Assembly (NCBI RefSeq): GCF_016861695.1
Contig: NZ_BOLP01000004.1
Coordinates: 310,001-374,000 of the forward strand
Length of the DNA stretch: 64,000 nucleotides
Source: Levilactobacillus andaensis
GTDB taxonomy: Bacteria > Bacillota > Bacilli > Lactobacillales > Lactobacillaceae
Reading direction: 5' to 3'
A program made the position numbers and the translations under genes. Position 1 is the first letter of the stretch; each line of letters starts with the position of its first letter. Positions 52,621 through 61,358 of the stretch are shown in pieces. The notes below the pieces were generated by a model. That model made no database searches. It worked only from the letters and a program-made list of their open reading frames with translations, and was not told where the DNA came from.

Positions 52621-53286
52621 CTAATCTTTTTGATTGTAACTCAGGACCTGAATGTCATCTGGTGTCAACAGCAGCTTGGTCAAGCTCCCATTGGCTGGCC
52701 GTTCACTCAAGTCAAACTGGTCTTGCCCATAACGCTCCATCAGGCTCAACAGCGTATTGCCGTGGCTGATCATCAAGACGTTATCACCGTCATGGATTGC
52801 CTCATTGTTTCGAATCAGGTCAAACCCTTGGTCCACCCGTGCCCAGTACTCGGTGTTATTTTCCGCCTGATGGAACGGGTCGGCCTCCTTCAAGAAGTCC
52901 TTGGCCGTGCCAATCGAATATTTCTCCTCGATGGCCTTAAAGGTGGGGACCCCATGCGGCGCCCCGGCCACGTACCAGGCCTGCGCCATGTCCGTGCCTT
53001 CATAATAACCATAGAATTCTTCTCTAAAGAACGGTGCTGTGGTCAGTTGCGCTGCTGGTTGGGACTGATTGGCCGCTAAAATGGTGCGTGCGGTCTGTTC
53101 CGCTCTGGTCGTGTCACTGCAGTAGGCCGCCGCGAACTGGACGTCTCTGAGCCGTTCACCGGCACCCTTGGCATCCGCAATGCCTGCTTCGGTCAATGGA
53201 GAATTACTCCACCCCTGCAACTTATTATAGATGTTAAAGTACGTTTGACCATGCCGTACCACGTATAAGGTTACTTGCTTATCCAT
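52621..53286 (-). CDS. Histidine phosphatase (phosphoglycerate mutase-like) family protein
   Basis: A 221-residue phosphatase. The catalytic motif is VVRHGQTYFN near the N-terminus, and the second His is in MISHGNTL; FREEFYGYYEG holds the general acid region. It is the full-length paralogue of the partial gene at 1-446. Enzymes of this shape act on phosphosugars, nucleotides or phosphoproteins and are not true glycolytic mutases. First gene of a two-gene unit with the GNAT gene. Confidence 0.9.
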   Translation of the reverse strand: MDKQVTLYVVRHGQTYFNIYNKLQGWSNSPLTEAGIADAKGAGERLRDVQFAAAYCSDTTRAEQTARTILAANQSQPAAQLTTAPFFREEFYGYYEGTDMAQAWYVAGAPHGVPTFKAIEEKYSIGTAKDFLKEADPFHQAENNTEYWARVDQGFDLIRNNEAIHDGDNVLMISHGNTLLSLMERYGQDQFDLSERPANGSLTKLLLTPDDIQVLSYNQKD

Positions 53287-53490
53287 TTAACGCCACACCT
53301 TTCCTAAATCGTCATCAGGTCCGTTCAACCTTTAGCTCTAGTGTACCAAAGAATGCCAAGGTAGCGGTTACAATTTAACGATTCGACTTAAAGTTTTCCT
53401 AAACTTCGGCCAAAAGTTGCCAGCACAGGCGGTTCTTTGCTAGGATAGACAAAATGTCTCTTTTTACTATAGTTAGTAATTGACGGTCTC

Positions 53491-53735
53491 ATCGCCTTAC
53501 CGGCCAGCAGCTATGGGCTGGAACGGTGCGAACGCGCCTGAGCCCATATCTGCCGGCCTCTCGGCTTACGTAGTAGTTCTCTGGCAAATGTCGAATTACT
53601 AAAATATAACCTAACCAACACCGCAAAAAAAGGGAGTCTAAGCCGGAGGCGGCCAAGGATGCAAACCAAAAGACTGGTATTTTCCCAATCTGCAACGTCC
53701 CTCCAGCAGGCGAAATCCCTGGTAGCCGCAGTGCA
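53491..53735 (+). repeat. Composite repeat B-A, both modules internally deleted
   Basis: B starts CGCCTTACCGGCCAGCAGC and skips from GGTGCGAAC to GCGCCTGAGCCC, ending CCTCTCGGCTTACG. After 58 bases a shortened A follows (AAGCCGGAGGCGGCCAAGGA to GGTAGCCGCAGTGC). Confidence 0.85.
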
Positions 53736-53827
53736 ACCTAGTTAGACAAACTTTCAACCTTTAGTATAGTTAACCTATCTATGGTAAAATGAGACGATTA
53801 CTGGTGTTAATGAAGGAGCGAAATATC

Positions 53828-55960
53828 GTGGAACGTTTCAAAAGAATCTGGGCCAGGACAGGAACCCGGATGGGCTTTGTGACCTTAATGGTCGTCCTGT
53901 TTTGGCTGAAAACTCTAGTCGCCTATTTCGTCGACTTCAAGCTTAATTTAAGCGATCCGTTTCAGTTTCTGATTCTGTTACTGAACCCCATCGCAACGAC
54001 TATCCTGCTCTTCGGGTTATCCCTTTACTTCAAGCGGGCACGTTTCTTTTACCCCTTTTTATTTTTAATTGACATCCTCAATACCCTGTTGCTGTACATA
54101 AACGTCATTTATTTCCGGGAATTCACCGACTTCATGACCGTCAGCACCATGCTCGGGTATTCAAAGGTCGACCAGGGGCTGTCCGGCAGTTCACTGGCGC
54201 TGACCTCGCCGCACGACATTTTGTTTTGGCTCGACCTGGTCGTCGTGCTCGTGCTCATCGCGACACGGCGCATCTACATCGACCCCCGACCAGTTAACAA
54301 ACGGGTGGGCCTGGCCGTCACCTCCGCTGCGCTGTTAGCCTTCTCCGTTAACCTGACACTGGGGGAAATGGACCGGCCACAGCTCCTGACGCGGACGTTT
54401 GACCGCACCTACGTGGTGAAATACCTGGGACTCGACGCCTTTACCGTGTATGACGGCATCAAGTCTGGTCACACCAGCGAATTACGATCACACGCCAAGA
54501 AGTCCGAACTGACTGGAATTCTGAAATACGTGCACAAAAATTACGCCGCACCAGACAAAAAACTCTACGGCGTTGCCAAGAAGAAAAACGTCATCATTAT
54601 CCACTTGGAAAGTTTCCAACAATTCTTGATCAACAAGAAGGTCAACGGTCAAGAAGTCACGCCATTCCTGAACAAGCTCTATAAGAGTAAGTCCACCTAC
54701 AGCTTCGACAACTTCTTCCATGAAGTCGGCCAAGGCAAGACTTCCGATGCCGAAACGATGCTGGAAACCGGGACGTTTGGCCTGCCACAAGGGTCACTCT
54801 TCACTCAGTTGGGGAACGACAACACCTTCCAGGCCGCGCCCGCCATCTTTGATCAAGCCGGTTATTCGACCGCGGTGTTCCACGGAAACGTGGCCAGCTT
54901 CTGGAACCGCAGCAACACGTACAAGAACCTCGGTTACCAATACTTCTTCGATGCCAGTTATTACGATACTTCTGGCGACAAATCACTGGGCTATGGCTTA
55001 AAGGATAAGCTATTGTTCAACGATTCCGTGAAGTACCTGCAACATTTACAACAACCATTTTACGTGAAATACCTGACCGTCACGAACCACTTCCCGTTCA
55101 CCTTGGACAAGGAAGACTCGACCTTTAAGACGCCCAACACCGGCGACAAGACTGTCGATAACTACTTCAAGACGGCCCACTACCTCGACCAATCCATCAA
55201 GGAATTCTACGCCTACCTGAAGAAATCCGGTCTGGCTAAGAATTCGCTGGTGATGATCTACGGGGATCACTACGGAATCTCCAACTCGTCAAATAAGAGC
55301 TTGGCCAAGTTGCTCGGCGTCAATCCAGACGACTGGGACGATTACGACAATGCCCAGCTCCAACGGGTCCCACTGATGTTCAACATGCCTGGCTACAAGA
55401 AGGGTAAGGTTGAGCACACGTACGGTGGCGAAATCGACGTGTTGCCAACGCTGATGCACCTGATGGGGATGAATTCCAAGAAGTATATTCAATTTGGGAC
55501 CGACCTCTTCTCGAAGGAACACAATCAGGTCGTCGCCTTCCGTAACCGTGACTGGGTCAGCCCAGACTACACCTCGGTCGACGGCAACATTTACAGTAAC
55601 AAGACCCAACAGGAAATTCACCCGACCGGCGCGTTGAAGGAAAAGATTGATAAGATGCAAAAGCATGTCAATCAAGGCCTGAACTTCTCCGACTCGCTGA
55701 ACCAAAAGAACCTCCTGCGCTTCTTCCATCCTAAAGGCTTCACCGCCGTCGACCCATCGGACTATAACTACTCCGACGGGCTTGAGAAGGAAGAGAAGCT
55801 CGAGAAGAAGCTAGGCTTGAAGTCTACCAGCCTCTTCTCCAGAAACGGTGACAAGTCCACGCAACCGTTCTACCAGACGGACGCGCCAGAACTCGGCCAC
55901 AAGACGACCGATTCCAACCGGATCAAGATCACCAACCAAGACGATACCAGTGGTAAATAA
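53828..55960 (+). CDS. ltaS: LtaS-type polyglycerolphosphate synthase
   Basis: A 710-residue membrane enzyme that builds lipoteichoic acid from phosphatidylglycerol. Five membrane segments fill residues 1-200. The extracellular sulfatase-like domain has Glu in IIHLESFQ, the catalytic Thr305 in GQGKTSDAE, and metal ligands in YGDHYGISN. A charged C-terminal tail of about 80 residues follows. I chose GTG 53828 because AAGGAG lies 9 bases upstream. Paralogues may exist elsewhere; this one could be the primary synthase or a primase. Confidence 0.9.
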   Translation: MERFKRIWARTGTRMGFVTLMVVLFWLKTLVAYFVDFKLNLSDPFQFLILLLNPIATTILLFGLSLYFKRARFFYPFLFLIDILNTLLLYINVIYFREFTDFMTVSTMLGYSKVDQGLSGSSLALTSPHDILFWLDLVVVLVLIATRRIYIDPRPVNKRVGLAVTSAALLAFSVNLTLGEMDRPQLLTRTFDRTYVVKYLGLDAFTVYDGIKSGHTSELRSHAKKSELTGILKYVHKNYAAPDKKLYGVAKKKNVIIIHLESFQQFLINKKVNGQEVTPFLNKLYKSKSTYSFDNFFHEVGQGKTSDAETMLETGTFGLPQGSLFTQLGNDNTFQAAPAIFDQAGYSTAVFHGNVASFWNRSNTYKNLGYQYFFDASYYDTSGDKSLGYGLKDKLLFNDSVKYLQHLQQPFYVKYLTVTNHFPFTLDKEDSTFKTPNTGDKTVDNYFKTAHYLDQSIKEFYAYLKKSGLAKNSLVMIYGDHYGISNSSNKSLAKLLGVNPDDWDDYDNAQLQRVPLMFNMPGYKKGKVEHTYGGEIDVLPTLMHLMGMNSKKYIQFGTDLFSKEHNQVVAFRNRDWVSPDYTSVDGNIYSNKTQQEIHPTGALKEKIDKMQKHVNQGLNFSDSLNQKNLLRFFHPKGFTAVDPSDYNYSDGLEKEEKLEKKLGLKSTSLFSRNGDKSTQPFYQTDAPELGHKTTDSNRIKITNQDDTSGK

Positions 55961-55966
55961 CCATTC

Positions 55967-56000
55967 GAAAAGCCGCCTAGCATTTGCTGGACGGCTTTTT
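55967..56000 (+). terminator. Intrinsic terminator of ltaS
   Basis: AAAAGCCGCCTAGCA pairs with TGCTGGACGGCTTTT with one mismatch; a T run follows. Confidence 0.85.
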
Positions 56001-56040
56001 GATTACTGAATTTTACATTGCTGACGAGGTTGTTGGAAAA

Positions 56041-56232
56041 TGGCCGCCTGCGGCTTCCAGGGACTGCGCCTGCTATGGGGCCGGTTCCAGCCTAAAGTTC
56101 AAGGCTTCCACCTCGACTTGAAGCCACGAAGACCGCGTGTCTCCAAGGTCGTCCCACGCTGTAAGCCGGGAAAGAACCCCGCCTAACACCGTCGACACAG
56201 CTGGCTACGTCCCTGGCTTCCTCCGGCTGAGG
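56041..56232 (-). repeat. Module A repeat, divergent subfamily
   Basis: On the + strand it runs from ATGGCCGCCTGCGGCTTCC to CCTGGCTTCCTCCGGCTGAG. It shares the GTCGTCCCACGCTGTAAGCC and ACACCGTCGACACAGC blocks with the copy at 47030-47215. Confidence 0.85.
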
Positions 56233-56237
56233 TTGAG

Positions 56238-56456
56238 TTATCCACAAAGATTGGTTATGCACAGGATTTACGCCGACAGTCAATTGCGTTTTCAACAAGC
56301 AATTGTGCATAAGTTCCTGTTTATCCACTGATTAGGTGATAATAATCACAGTTTGTACGACCTTATGCACTTATTTTTCAAATTCCCAGTGAAATCGTGT
56401 GGAAAACCCCGTTCTACCCTGTTTATAACTTATTAATTGACTCTGGCTGTGGATTA
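56238..56456. promoter_or_regulatory. Cluster of seven DnaA-box-like sites
   Basis: Sites: TTATCCACA (56238-56246, exact), TTATGCACA (56255-56263), TGTGCATAA (56304-56312, reverse), TTATCCACT (56321-56329), TTATGCACT (56363-56371), TGTGGAAAA (56398-56406, reverse) and TGTGGATTA (56448-56456, reverse). An AT-rich stretch lies at 56421-56440. There is no dnaA, dnaN or replication gene nearby, so a titration or control site is more likely than an origin. Confidence 0.6.
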
Positions 56457-56520
56457 GTCTGAGAGCTACCAAAAATTCCGTGTAGTCCGTTTTCCCCAAC
56501 TGTTAAGAGGTCTGATTCCT

Positions 56521-56551
56521 GGTCCCCACACCTGGCAGCCGCAGTGCGTCA
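56521..56551 (+). repeat. Module A end fragment
   Basis: GTCCCCACACCTGGCAGCCG followed by CAGTGCGTC is the right end of A. Confidence 0.6.
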
Positions 56552-56559
56552 ACAAAGAT

Positions 56560-56605
56560 AAAGAAGCTGGCCGTTCGATCTTTAAATCGAACAGTCAGCT
56601 TCTTT
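56560..56605 (-). terminator. Intrinsic terminator of the flavin reductase gene
   Basis: AAGAAGCTGACTGTTCGAT pairs with ATCGAACGGCCAGCTTCTT on the minus strand with small mismatches, followed by a T-rich end. Confidence 0.82.
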
Positions 56606-56625
56606 GGTGTTTAGGCGAAACTGTT

Positions 56626-57615
56626 TTATTGTTTAGTCATAGAGGTGCTGTGGACCGGGCCACGGCGGTCGGGGAAGAATTTGCTCATGATGGCTTGCAC
56701 CGCAATTGGCGCCTCGCCATACCCGGTCGCAATCAGCGGTTGTTTGCCGGGATACATGACCCCGTCGCCGATGGCATAGATACCGTCAACGCTGGTAGCC
56801 ATGGTGCTATCCACCGCAATCAACCGGTGATCTTCCGCCATATCCACATCCCACGCATCCAACGCGTGGTGATCGGCAGTGAAGCCGTAGCTCACAACCA
56901 ACTTATCCACCACCTGATGGACCATCTCCGCATCGGACCCGACTGGCTTCAACGTCACATCGAGTTGTGCACCAGCGGCCTGCAAGTCCCGAATCAAGTA
57001 CGGCGTCTTCACGTTGACCGTCGACGCATTTAAAAGGTCGACCATGTGGGCCAGTCCGCGGAATTGGGCCCGCCGATGCAGCAACGTTACCGATTTCGCC
57101 ACGGGCTCCAGCATTAGCGCCTGGTCAATGGCCGCGTCACCGCCACCGGCAACCATCACGTCTTGGTCGCGAAATGTCTCCAGGTCCCGTGCACTATAAA
57201 AGAGTTGCTTGCCAGCAAAGGCATCCGCCCCGTCCACATTTAATTTCCGCGGGGTAAAGGCACCGTTCCCCACCGCAACGATGACGGCACGTGTCTGGGT
57301 CGTTTCCTTAGCCGTCGTAACTGTAAAGCCCGCGTCATTCGGTGTAATATTAGTGACAGCCTGACCCGTCTTAATCGTCAACGGAAACTGCTTAAGCTGC
57401 TCCTGCTGGGCGGCGACTAAATCGCGGCCTTTAACTGCTGGCAAACCGGCAACGTCTAAAATTGTCTTCTCCGGGTACAGCGCGTTAACTTGACCGCCAA
57501 GTTCTGCCAGACTTTCAACCACCTGTGTCTTGGCATTGTGCATGCCGGCGTAAAAAGCGGCAAACATGCCAGCAGGGCCGCCACCAACAATGGTAATATC
57601 ATAATTTTCCGTCAT
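56626..57615 (-). CDS. Ferredoxin/flavodoxin--NADP reductase (thioredoxin reductase-like, YumC type)
   Basis: A 329-residue flavoprotein. FAD binding is shown by DITIVGGGPAGMFAAFYAGM and by YAIGDGVMYPGK near the end; NADPH binding by VMVAGGGDAAIDQAL. The CxxC pair of thioredoxin reductase is absent (GGGDAAIDQAL is not preceded by C-x-x-C), which places it in the ferredoxin--NADP reductase type 2 group. It passes electrons between NADPH and ferredoxin or flavodoxin. ATG 57615 has GGAG 10 bases upstream. Confidence 0.9.
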   Translation of the reverse strand: MTENYDITIVGGGPAGMFAAFYAGMHNAKTQVVESLAELGGQVNALYPEKTILDVAGLPAVKGRDLVAAQQEQLKQFPLTIKTGQAVTNITPNDAGFTVTTAKETTQTRAVIVAVGNGAFTPRKLNVDGADAFAGKQLFYSARDLETFRDQDVMVAGGGDAAIDQALMLEPVAKSVTLLHRRAQFRGLAHMVDLLNASTVNVKTPYLIRDLQAAGAQLDVTLKPVGSDAEMVHQVVDKLVVSYGFTADHHALDAWDVDMAEDHRLIAVDSTMATSVDGIYAIGDGVMYPGKQPLIATGYGEAPIAVQAIMSKFFPDRRGPVHSTSMTKQ

Positions 57616-57655
57616 GAGCAAAGACTCCATTCTAAATTTTTAGGAGGTGGTCACC

Positions 57656-58411
57656 GTGAAACATCGTCGCGGTCTCACCGTTTTGATGACAATTTTAATC
57701 GTATTAAGTGGGCTCGGTTGGCGGTGGCACAGTCGTTGGCAAGTCCTTAACCAAGTTCACGTGCCCCAAACGCACACCGTGACCCTCTTTTTACCGGGAA
57801 ATAGTGGGGCCTGGCTCTCCATGCGCAGTATGGTTCTGAGTTTAGACCGGCCCCACCTTGCCTCATTTCCGCTCACCGCGCGCGTCAGCCAAAATGGTCG
57901 TGTCACCTGGCAGCAACACCACGCCATCACCACGAACTCGCTGATTCCGGTTATCTTTAAGGATAACACGCATGCCCTGCGCCAGTCGCGTCAGCTGATC
58001 ATGGTGCTCGACCAACTCCACGACCGTTATGGCATCACCCACGTCAATTTTGTCGGCCACTCCTCGGGCGGCACGATTGCCTATGACTACCTGAACCACC
58101 GGCCCCAAGCGCCCGTGACGGTCAGCCGCCTAGTCTGCATTGGCGCCGATTTTCCCGAACGGCAACCGCTAAAGTACCACTATCCTCAGTTGCACATTCT
58201 AAATTTAGCCGGGGAAATTGAGGCCGTGGGCAATGACAGCGAAGTTCCAGCGAACACGGTCACGCCGCTCCGTCATTTGGTCGCCGGTCGCGTTGGCAGT
58301 TACCGCTACGAAGAGGTCCGGGGACCCGTTTGGCAAACGCAACACTCGCTGTTACACGAAAATCCGCAGCTTGACGTCAAAGTGATTCGCTTCCTCTATC
58401 CGCCCAGCTGA
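57656..58411 (+). CDS. Alpha/beta hydrolase of the DUF915 type, membrane-anchored
   Basis: A 251-residue protein. The N-terminal signal anchor is VLMTILIVLSGLGWRW. VTLFLPGNSGAWLSMRSMV is the DUF915 start, GHSSGG holds the nucleophilic Ser, and a late QHSLLHENPQ has the catalytic His. GTG 57656 has AGGAGG 8 bases upstream. It is divergent from the flavin reductase gene and overlaps the convergent PrsW gene by 16 bases. A related hydrolase is partly seen at 63659-64000. Substrate unknown. Confidence 0.82.
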   Translation: MKHRRGLTVLMTILIVLSGLGWRWHSRWQVLNQVHVPQTHTVTLFLPGNSGAWLSMRSMVLSLDRPHLASFPLTARVSQNGRVTWQQHHAITTNSLIPVIFKDNTHALRQSRQLIMVLDQLHDRYGITHVNFVGHSSGGTIAYDYLNHRPQAPVTVSRLVCIGADFPERQPLKYHYPQLHILNLAGEIEAVGNDSEVPANTVTPLRHLVAGRVGSYRYEEVRGPVWQTQHSLLHENPQLDVKVIRFLYPPS

Positions 58412-59439
58412 GTGCGTTTCAGAATTCGTTGACCTTGCAATGTCCGGGCTTCACGCAAGCCGGCATTGATCAGCACGAAGATGGCGACCCACCCGGTGGC
58501 AATCAACAGCCACTGTTGCAGATAGAGAATGTCGAGCAAGGCAAACGGGGCGTTCCAGTCCCAGATAGCGTGCAACGCGATTGCGAGTAAATAGAAACGA
58601 AGAAACTTTGGCTTGACCATGCTACTTCTGGTCACGGGTTGGTGCCCCTCTTTGGCCAGAATAATGGCGGCCCCCATGATGGCTGACCAAATGGTATGGG
58701 TCCCGATGGCTTGCCAGCTCCGCATCAGCAGCGTGACCAAGCCATATTGTCCGGTGTAGCCAGCCGTTTCAAAGACCGCGAATCCGGCCCCGATGGCGGC
58801 GCCCACCAATAAACCATTAAAGATGTAATTGAGATGGAACCGGTTGATAAAGGCCGCAATCACTAGCATCTTGGCGGTCTCTTCGATAAAACCGACGATC
58901 AATGCCGACTCCCACGATGTACCATTACCCGATGGAATCAGCGAATACAGAATCATCGTTGCGACCAGGGAAAGAATCCCCCCGACCAAGAAGACCGTCA
59001 TCAACTGATAGACCGAAATATTGCGGAAGACATTGATTTCAAAAAACATGATCAGTAAGGAAAACGGCACGGTCAGTGACCCAATGAAAATCATGCCCGG
59101 TACCGCATTGTTGCTGCGGAAGACCAGGAACAGCATGGCCAGTAAGACAAAGCTGGCGCCAAGGACCGCAAAGACCCGTGAAAACAACCAGGGCTTCACC
59201 GGTGCCGCCGAGACGGCTTCCAGCGAGGGCGTGGTTTCTTTCGTGCCGACAATGAATAAGGCCTCGGCGTCATCGAGGTCATGCGGCTTAAAAACTTCCG
59301 TGAACATGGAGAATAAGTGAATCTCGACGACCTTGTTCTCACCGGTCCACTCGTTCATTTCCTTTGTTGCATCATCTAATAAATGATTATGGTATTGAAA
59401 CCGTCGTTTGAGCGGCTTCACGGTCTCTTTATCGGCCAT
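58396..59439 (-). CDS. PrsW family intramembrane metalloprotease-like protein
   Basis: A 347-residue membrane protein. About 80 N-terminal residues are cytosolic; then eight or so membrane segments follow. PrsW motifs are FIEETAK (paired Glu), AGFAVFETAGY, THTIWSA and ALHAIWDW, which carry the proposed active-site residues. In Bacillus, PrsW cuts an anti-sigma factor; no anti-sigma gene lies nearby, so the target is open. Its 3' end overlaps the convergent hydrolase gene. Confidence 0.87.
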   Translation of the reverse strand: MADKETVKPLKRRFQYHNHLLDDATKEMNEWTGENKVVEIHLFSMFTEVFKPHDLDDAEALFIVGTKETTPSLEAVSAAPVKPWLFSRVFAVLGASFVLLAMLFLVFRSNNAVPGMIFIGSLTVPFSLLIMFFEINVFRNISVYQLMTVFLVGGILSLVATMILYSLIPSGNGTSWESALIVGFIEETAKMLVIAAFINRFHLNYIFNGLLVGAAIGAGFAVFETAGYTGQYGLVTLLMRSWQAIGTHTIWSAIMGAAIILAKEGHQPVTRSSMVKPKFLRFYLLAIALHAIWDWNAPFALLDILYLQQWLLIATGWVAIFVLINAGLREARTLQGQRILKRTQLGG

Positions 59440-59497
59440 TACCTTAATCCCCCTTCATCTCTTCTTTTTTAAATTGATTAAAAACTTGCTAGACTTT

Positions 59498-59687
59498 GTC
59501 GCACTGCGGCTGCCAGGGATTCCACCTGCTGTGGGGACACTTCAGCCTGGAAAATCGCCAGTCTTCTCGCTCGATTTGAAGCCACGAAAATTCCGCGTCT
59601 ACAAATCGCCCATTGTGTAGGCTTGCAAAGAACGCCAGCCAACACAATTATCACGGCCGGCTCCATCCCTGGCCTCCTCCGGCTTGG
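59498..59687 (-). repeat. Module A repeat, full length
   Basis: On the + strand it runs from TCGCACTGCGGCTGCCAGG to CCTGGCCTCCTCCGGCTTGG. The stems GATTTGAAG/CTACAAATC and TTGTGTAGG.../ACACAA are visible. After it, 59688-60110 holds no gene that I can see. Confidence 0.92.
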
Positions 59688-60111
59688 CATACGTTCTACC
59701 ACTACTGATAAGATGAACTTTAGCTAACTCGCCAAATGTCCTGCAGACCGCTGCAAAATAGTTCAACTCTAAATGTACTATTCCACCATGCTTGGCGTCA
59801 ATTCAAGAACACTTAGCCGCTTTACCGACTAAACTTTTCTCATCCCTAATTTGACTGCATAATATCGATAGTAAGTATGGTAATGAGCAAGTCAGTTACC
59901 TGAAATTCCCGGTTAACTATGGTCCGGTTTTTGACCCACCGTTCCCAATGAAGCCCGTTTCCCCGCTTAGTTTTACCTATCGCCAGTGCCACTAATTATT
60001 TTTTTATTGTTCGTGTCTAACCCGTAATGCCCTTTAAAACAGGGGAAACCTGTTCCCTATCTTACCTTGAAGTCGGGTCAGCTTCAACTTGGTGTGCGAG
60101 TGAGCTTGCTA

Positions 60112-60129
60112 AATGTAACCAGTTACATT
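60112..60129. promoter_or_regulatory. Operator-like palindrome upstream of the nucleoside hydrolase
   Basis: AATGTAAC-CA-GTTACATT is a perfect 8-bp inverted repeat, 55 bases before the start codon. LacI-family repressors often use sites of this form. A short repeat AACAGG-N5-CCTGTT lies at 60037-60055. Confidence 0.5.
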
Positions 60130-60184
60130 ATAGTTAGAGTAGGCTTTATAGCTTAAATAAGAATCAAAGGGGAGACAATATATC

Positions 60185-61144
60185 ATGGCAAAACGCAAAA
60201 TGATTTTGGACTTGGATACTGGTATTGACGATTCTCTTGCAATCGCATACGCATTAGGTGCTCCTGATGTTGACTTGATCGGGATCGTTGGCTCTTACGG
60301 CAACGTTGTCGTTGAAGCCGGTGGCCAAAACGCATTGAAGATTTTGGAATTATTGGGCCACACCGACATTCCAGTATACTTAGGCGAAAGCCATTCATCA
60401 ACTTCAGATCACTTCGACCGCATGGAAGTTAGTGCAAACATTCACGGCCAAAATGGTATTGGTGAAGTTGAATTGCCAGAACCAACCCGTGCTATCGAAA
60501 AAGAATCCGGTGTTGATTTCATCATCGACGCCGCACATAAGTACGGCAAGGACCTGACTTTGGTCCCAACTGGTCCAATGACCAACTTGGCTGCTGCTTT
60601 GAAGAAAGCACCAGAAATCGCCAACGAAATCGGCAACATGACCTTCATGGGTGGTGCTTTGACCATGCCTGGTAACGTGACGGCTTACGCTGAAGCCAAC
60701 ATCAACCAAGATGCTGAAGCTGCTAACGCCGTTTTGACTAGCCCACTTCATTCAACGATGGTTGGGTTGGACGTGACGCTGCGGACCCTCTTAACTAAGA
60801 AGGAAACCAAGCAATGGCGTGAATTAGGCACGGTTGCCGGTGAAAAATTTGCCGACATCGTTGACTACTACATCGAAGCCTACAAGCAATTCAACGACAA
60901 CTTGGGTGGCTGTGCTTTGCATGACCCACTAGCTGTTGGGGTTGCTTTGGACCCTAGCTTCGTGACTACGATCGACTTGAACATGGTTGTTAACTACAAC
61001 AAGGAAACCTACGGCCGGACTATCGGTGACGATAACCGCCTGAACGAACCTACAAACGTTAAGGTTGCCGTTATGGTTGACAAGGACCGTTACCTCAAGG
61101 TCTTCATGAACTACTTAACTGCATTGTTCAAAGCTAACAAGTAG
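60185..61144 (+). CDS. Inosine-uridine preferring nucleoside hydrolase
   Basis: A 319-residue enzyme that splits ribonucleosides into base and ribose. The calcium site is ILDLDTGIDDSLA, the family signature. VPTGPMTNLAAAL and FMGGALTMPGN form the ribose pocket, and CALHDPLAV holds the late Asp/His. Base specificity cannot be told. Codon use is biased as in strongly expressed genes. AAAGGGGAG lies upstream of the ATG. It is a single gene, with an operator-like palindrome in front and a terminator behind. Confidence 0.93.
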   Translation: MAKRKMILDLDTGIDDSLAIAYALGAPDVDLIGIVGSYGNVVVEAGGQNALKILELLGHTDIPVYLGESHSSTSDHFDRMEVSANIHGQNGIGEVELPEPTRAIEKESGVDFIIDAAHKYGKDLTLVPTGPMTNLAAALKKAPEIANEIGNMTFMGGALTMPGNVTAYAEANINQDAEAANAVLTSPLHSTMVGLDVTLRTLLTKKETKQWRELGTVAGEKFADIVDYYIEAYKQFNDNLGGCALHDPLAVGVALDPSFVTTIDLNMVVNYNKETYGRTIGDDNRLNEPTNVKVAVMVDKDRYLKVFMNYLTALFKANK

Positions 61145-61241
61145 ACTTAAATCGACATGATATCCCCTGGTTGACCGCTAGCCCCACCTTGATGATGGGA
61201 CAGCGGTTAATCCGTGGTGGTAAAACGGTTTATGCCTTATC

Positions 61242-61272
61242 AAAAAGACGCTCGCCTAGCGAACGTCTTTTT
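61242..61272 (+). terminator. Intrinsic terminator of the nucleoside hydrolase gene
   Basis: AAAAAGACGCTCGC and GCGAACGTCTTTTT pair with one mismatch around CTA. Confidence 0.85.
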
Positions 61273-61358
61273 GATATCCTTCGGTCGAACGGCTTTACTC
61301 TGATTGTAAAATCCTCTAAACTGTAAAGAAAATCTCAAACGAAACGGAGGCGCCTGCC

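Noticed and set aside
56238-56456. Chromosomal or plasmid replication origin
   Set aside because: DnaA boxes are present, but no dnaA, dnaN, rep or par gene is near, and no clear 13-mer repeats were seen. I keep it only as a DnaA-box cluster.
9000-59687. CRISPR array or insertion sequence for the repeated blocks
   Set aside because: The repeats are dispersed, about 190 bp long and in both orientations, with no spacers. No transposase-like frame lies in or near them.
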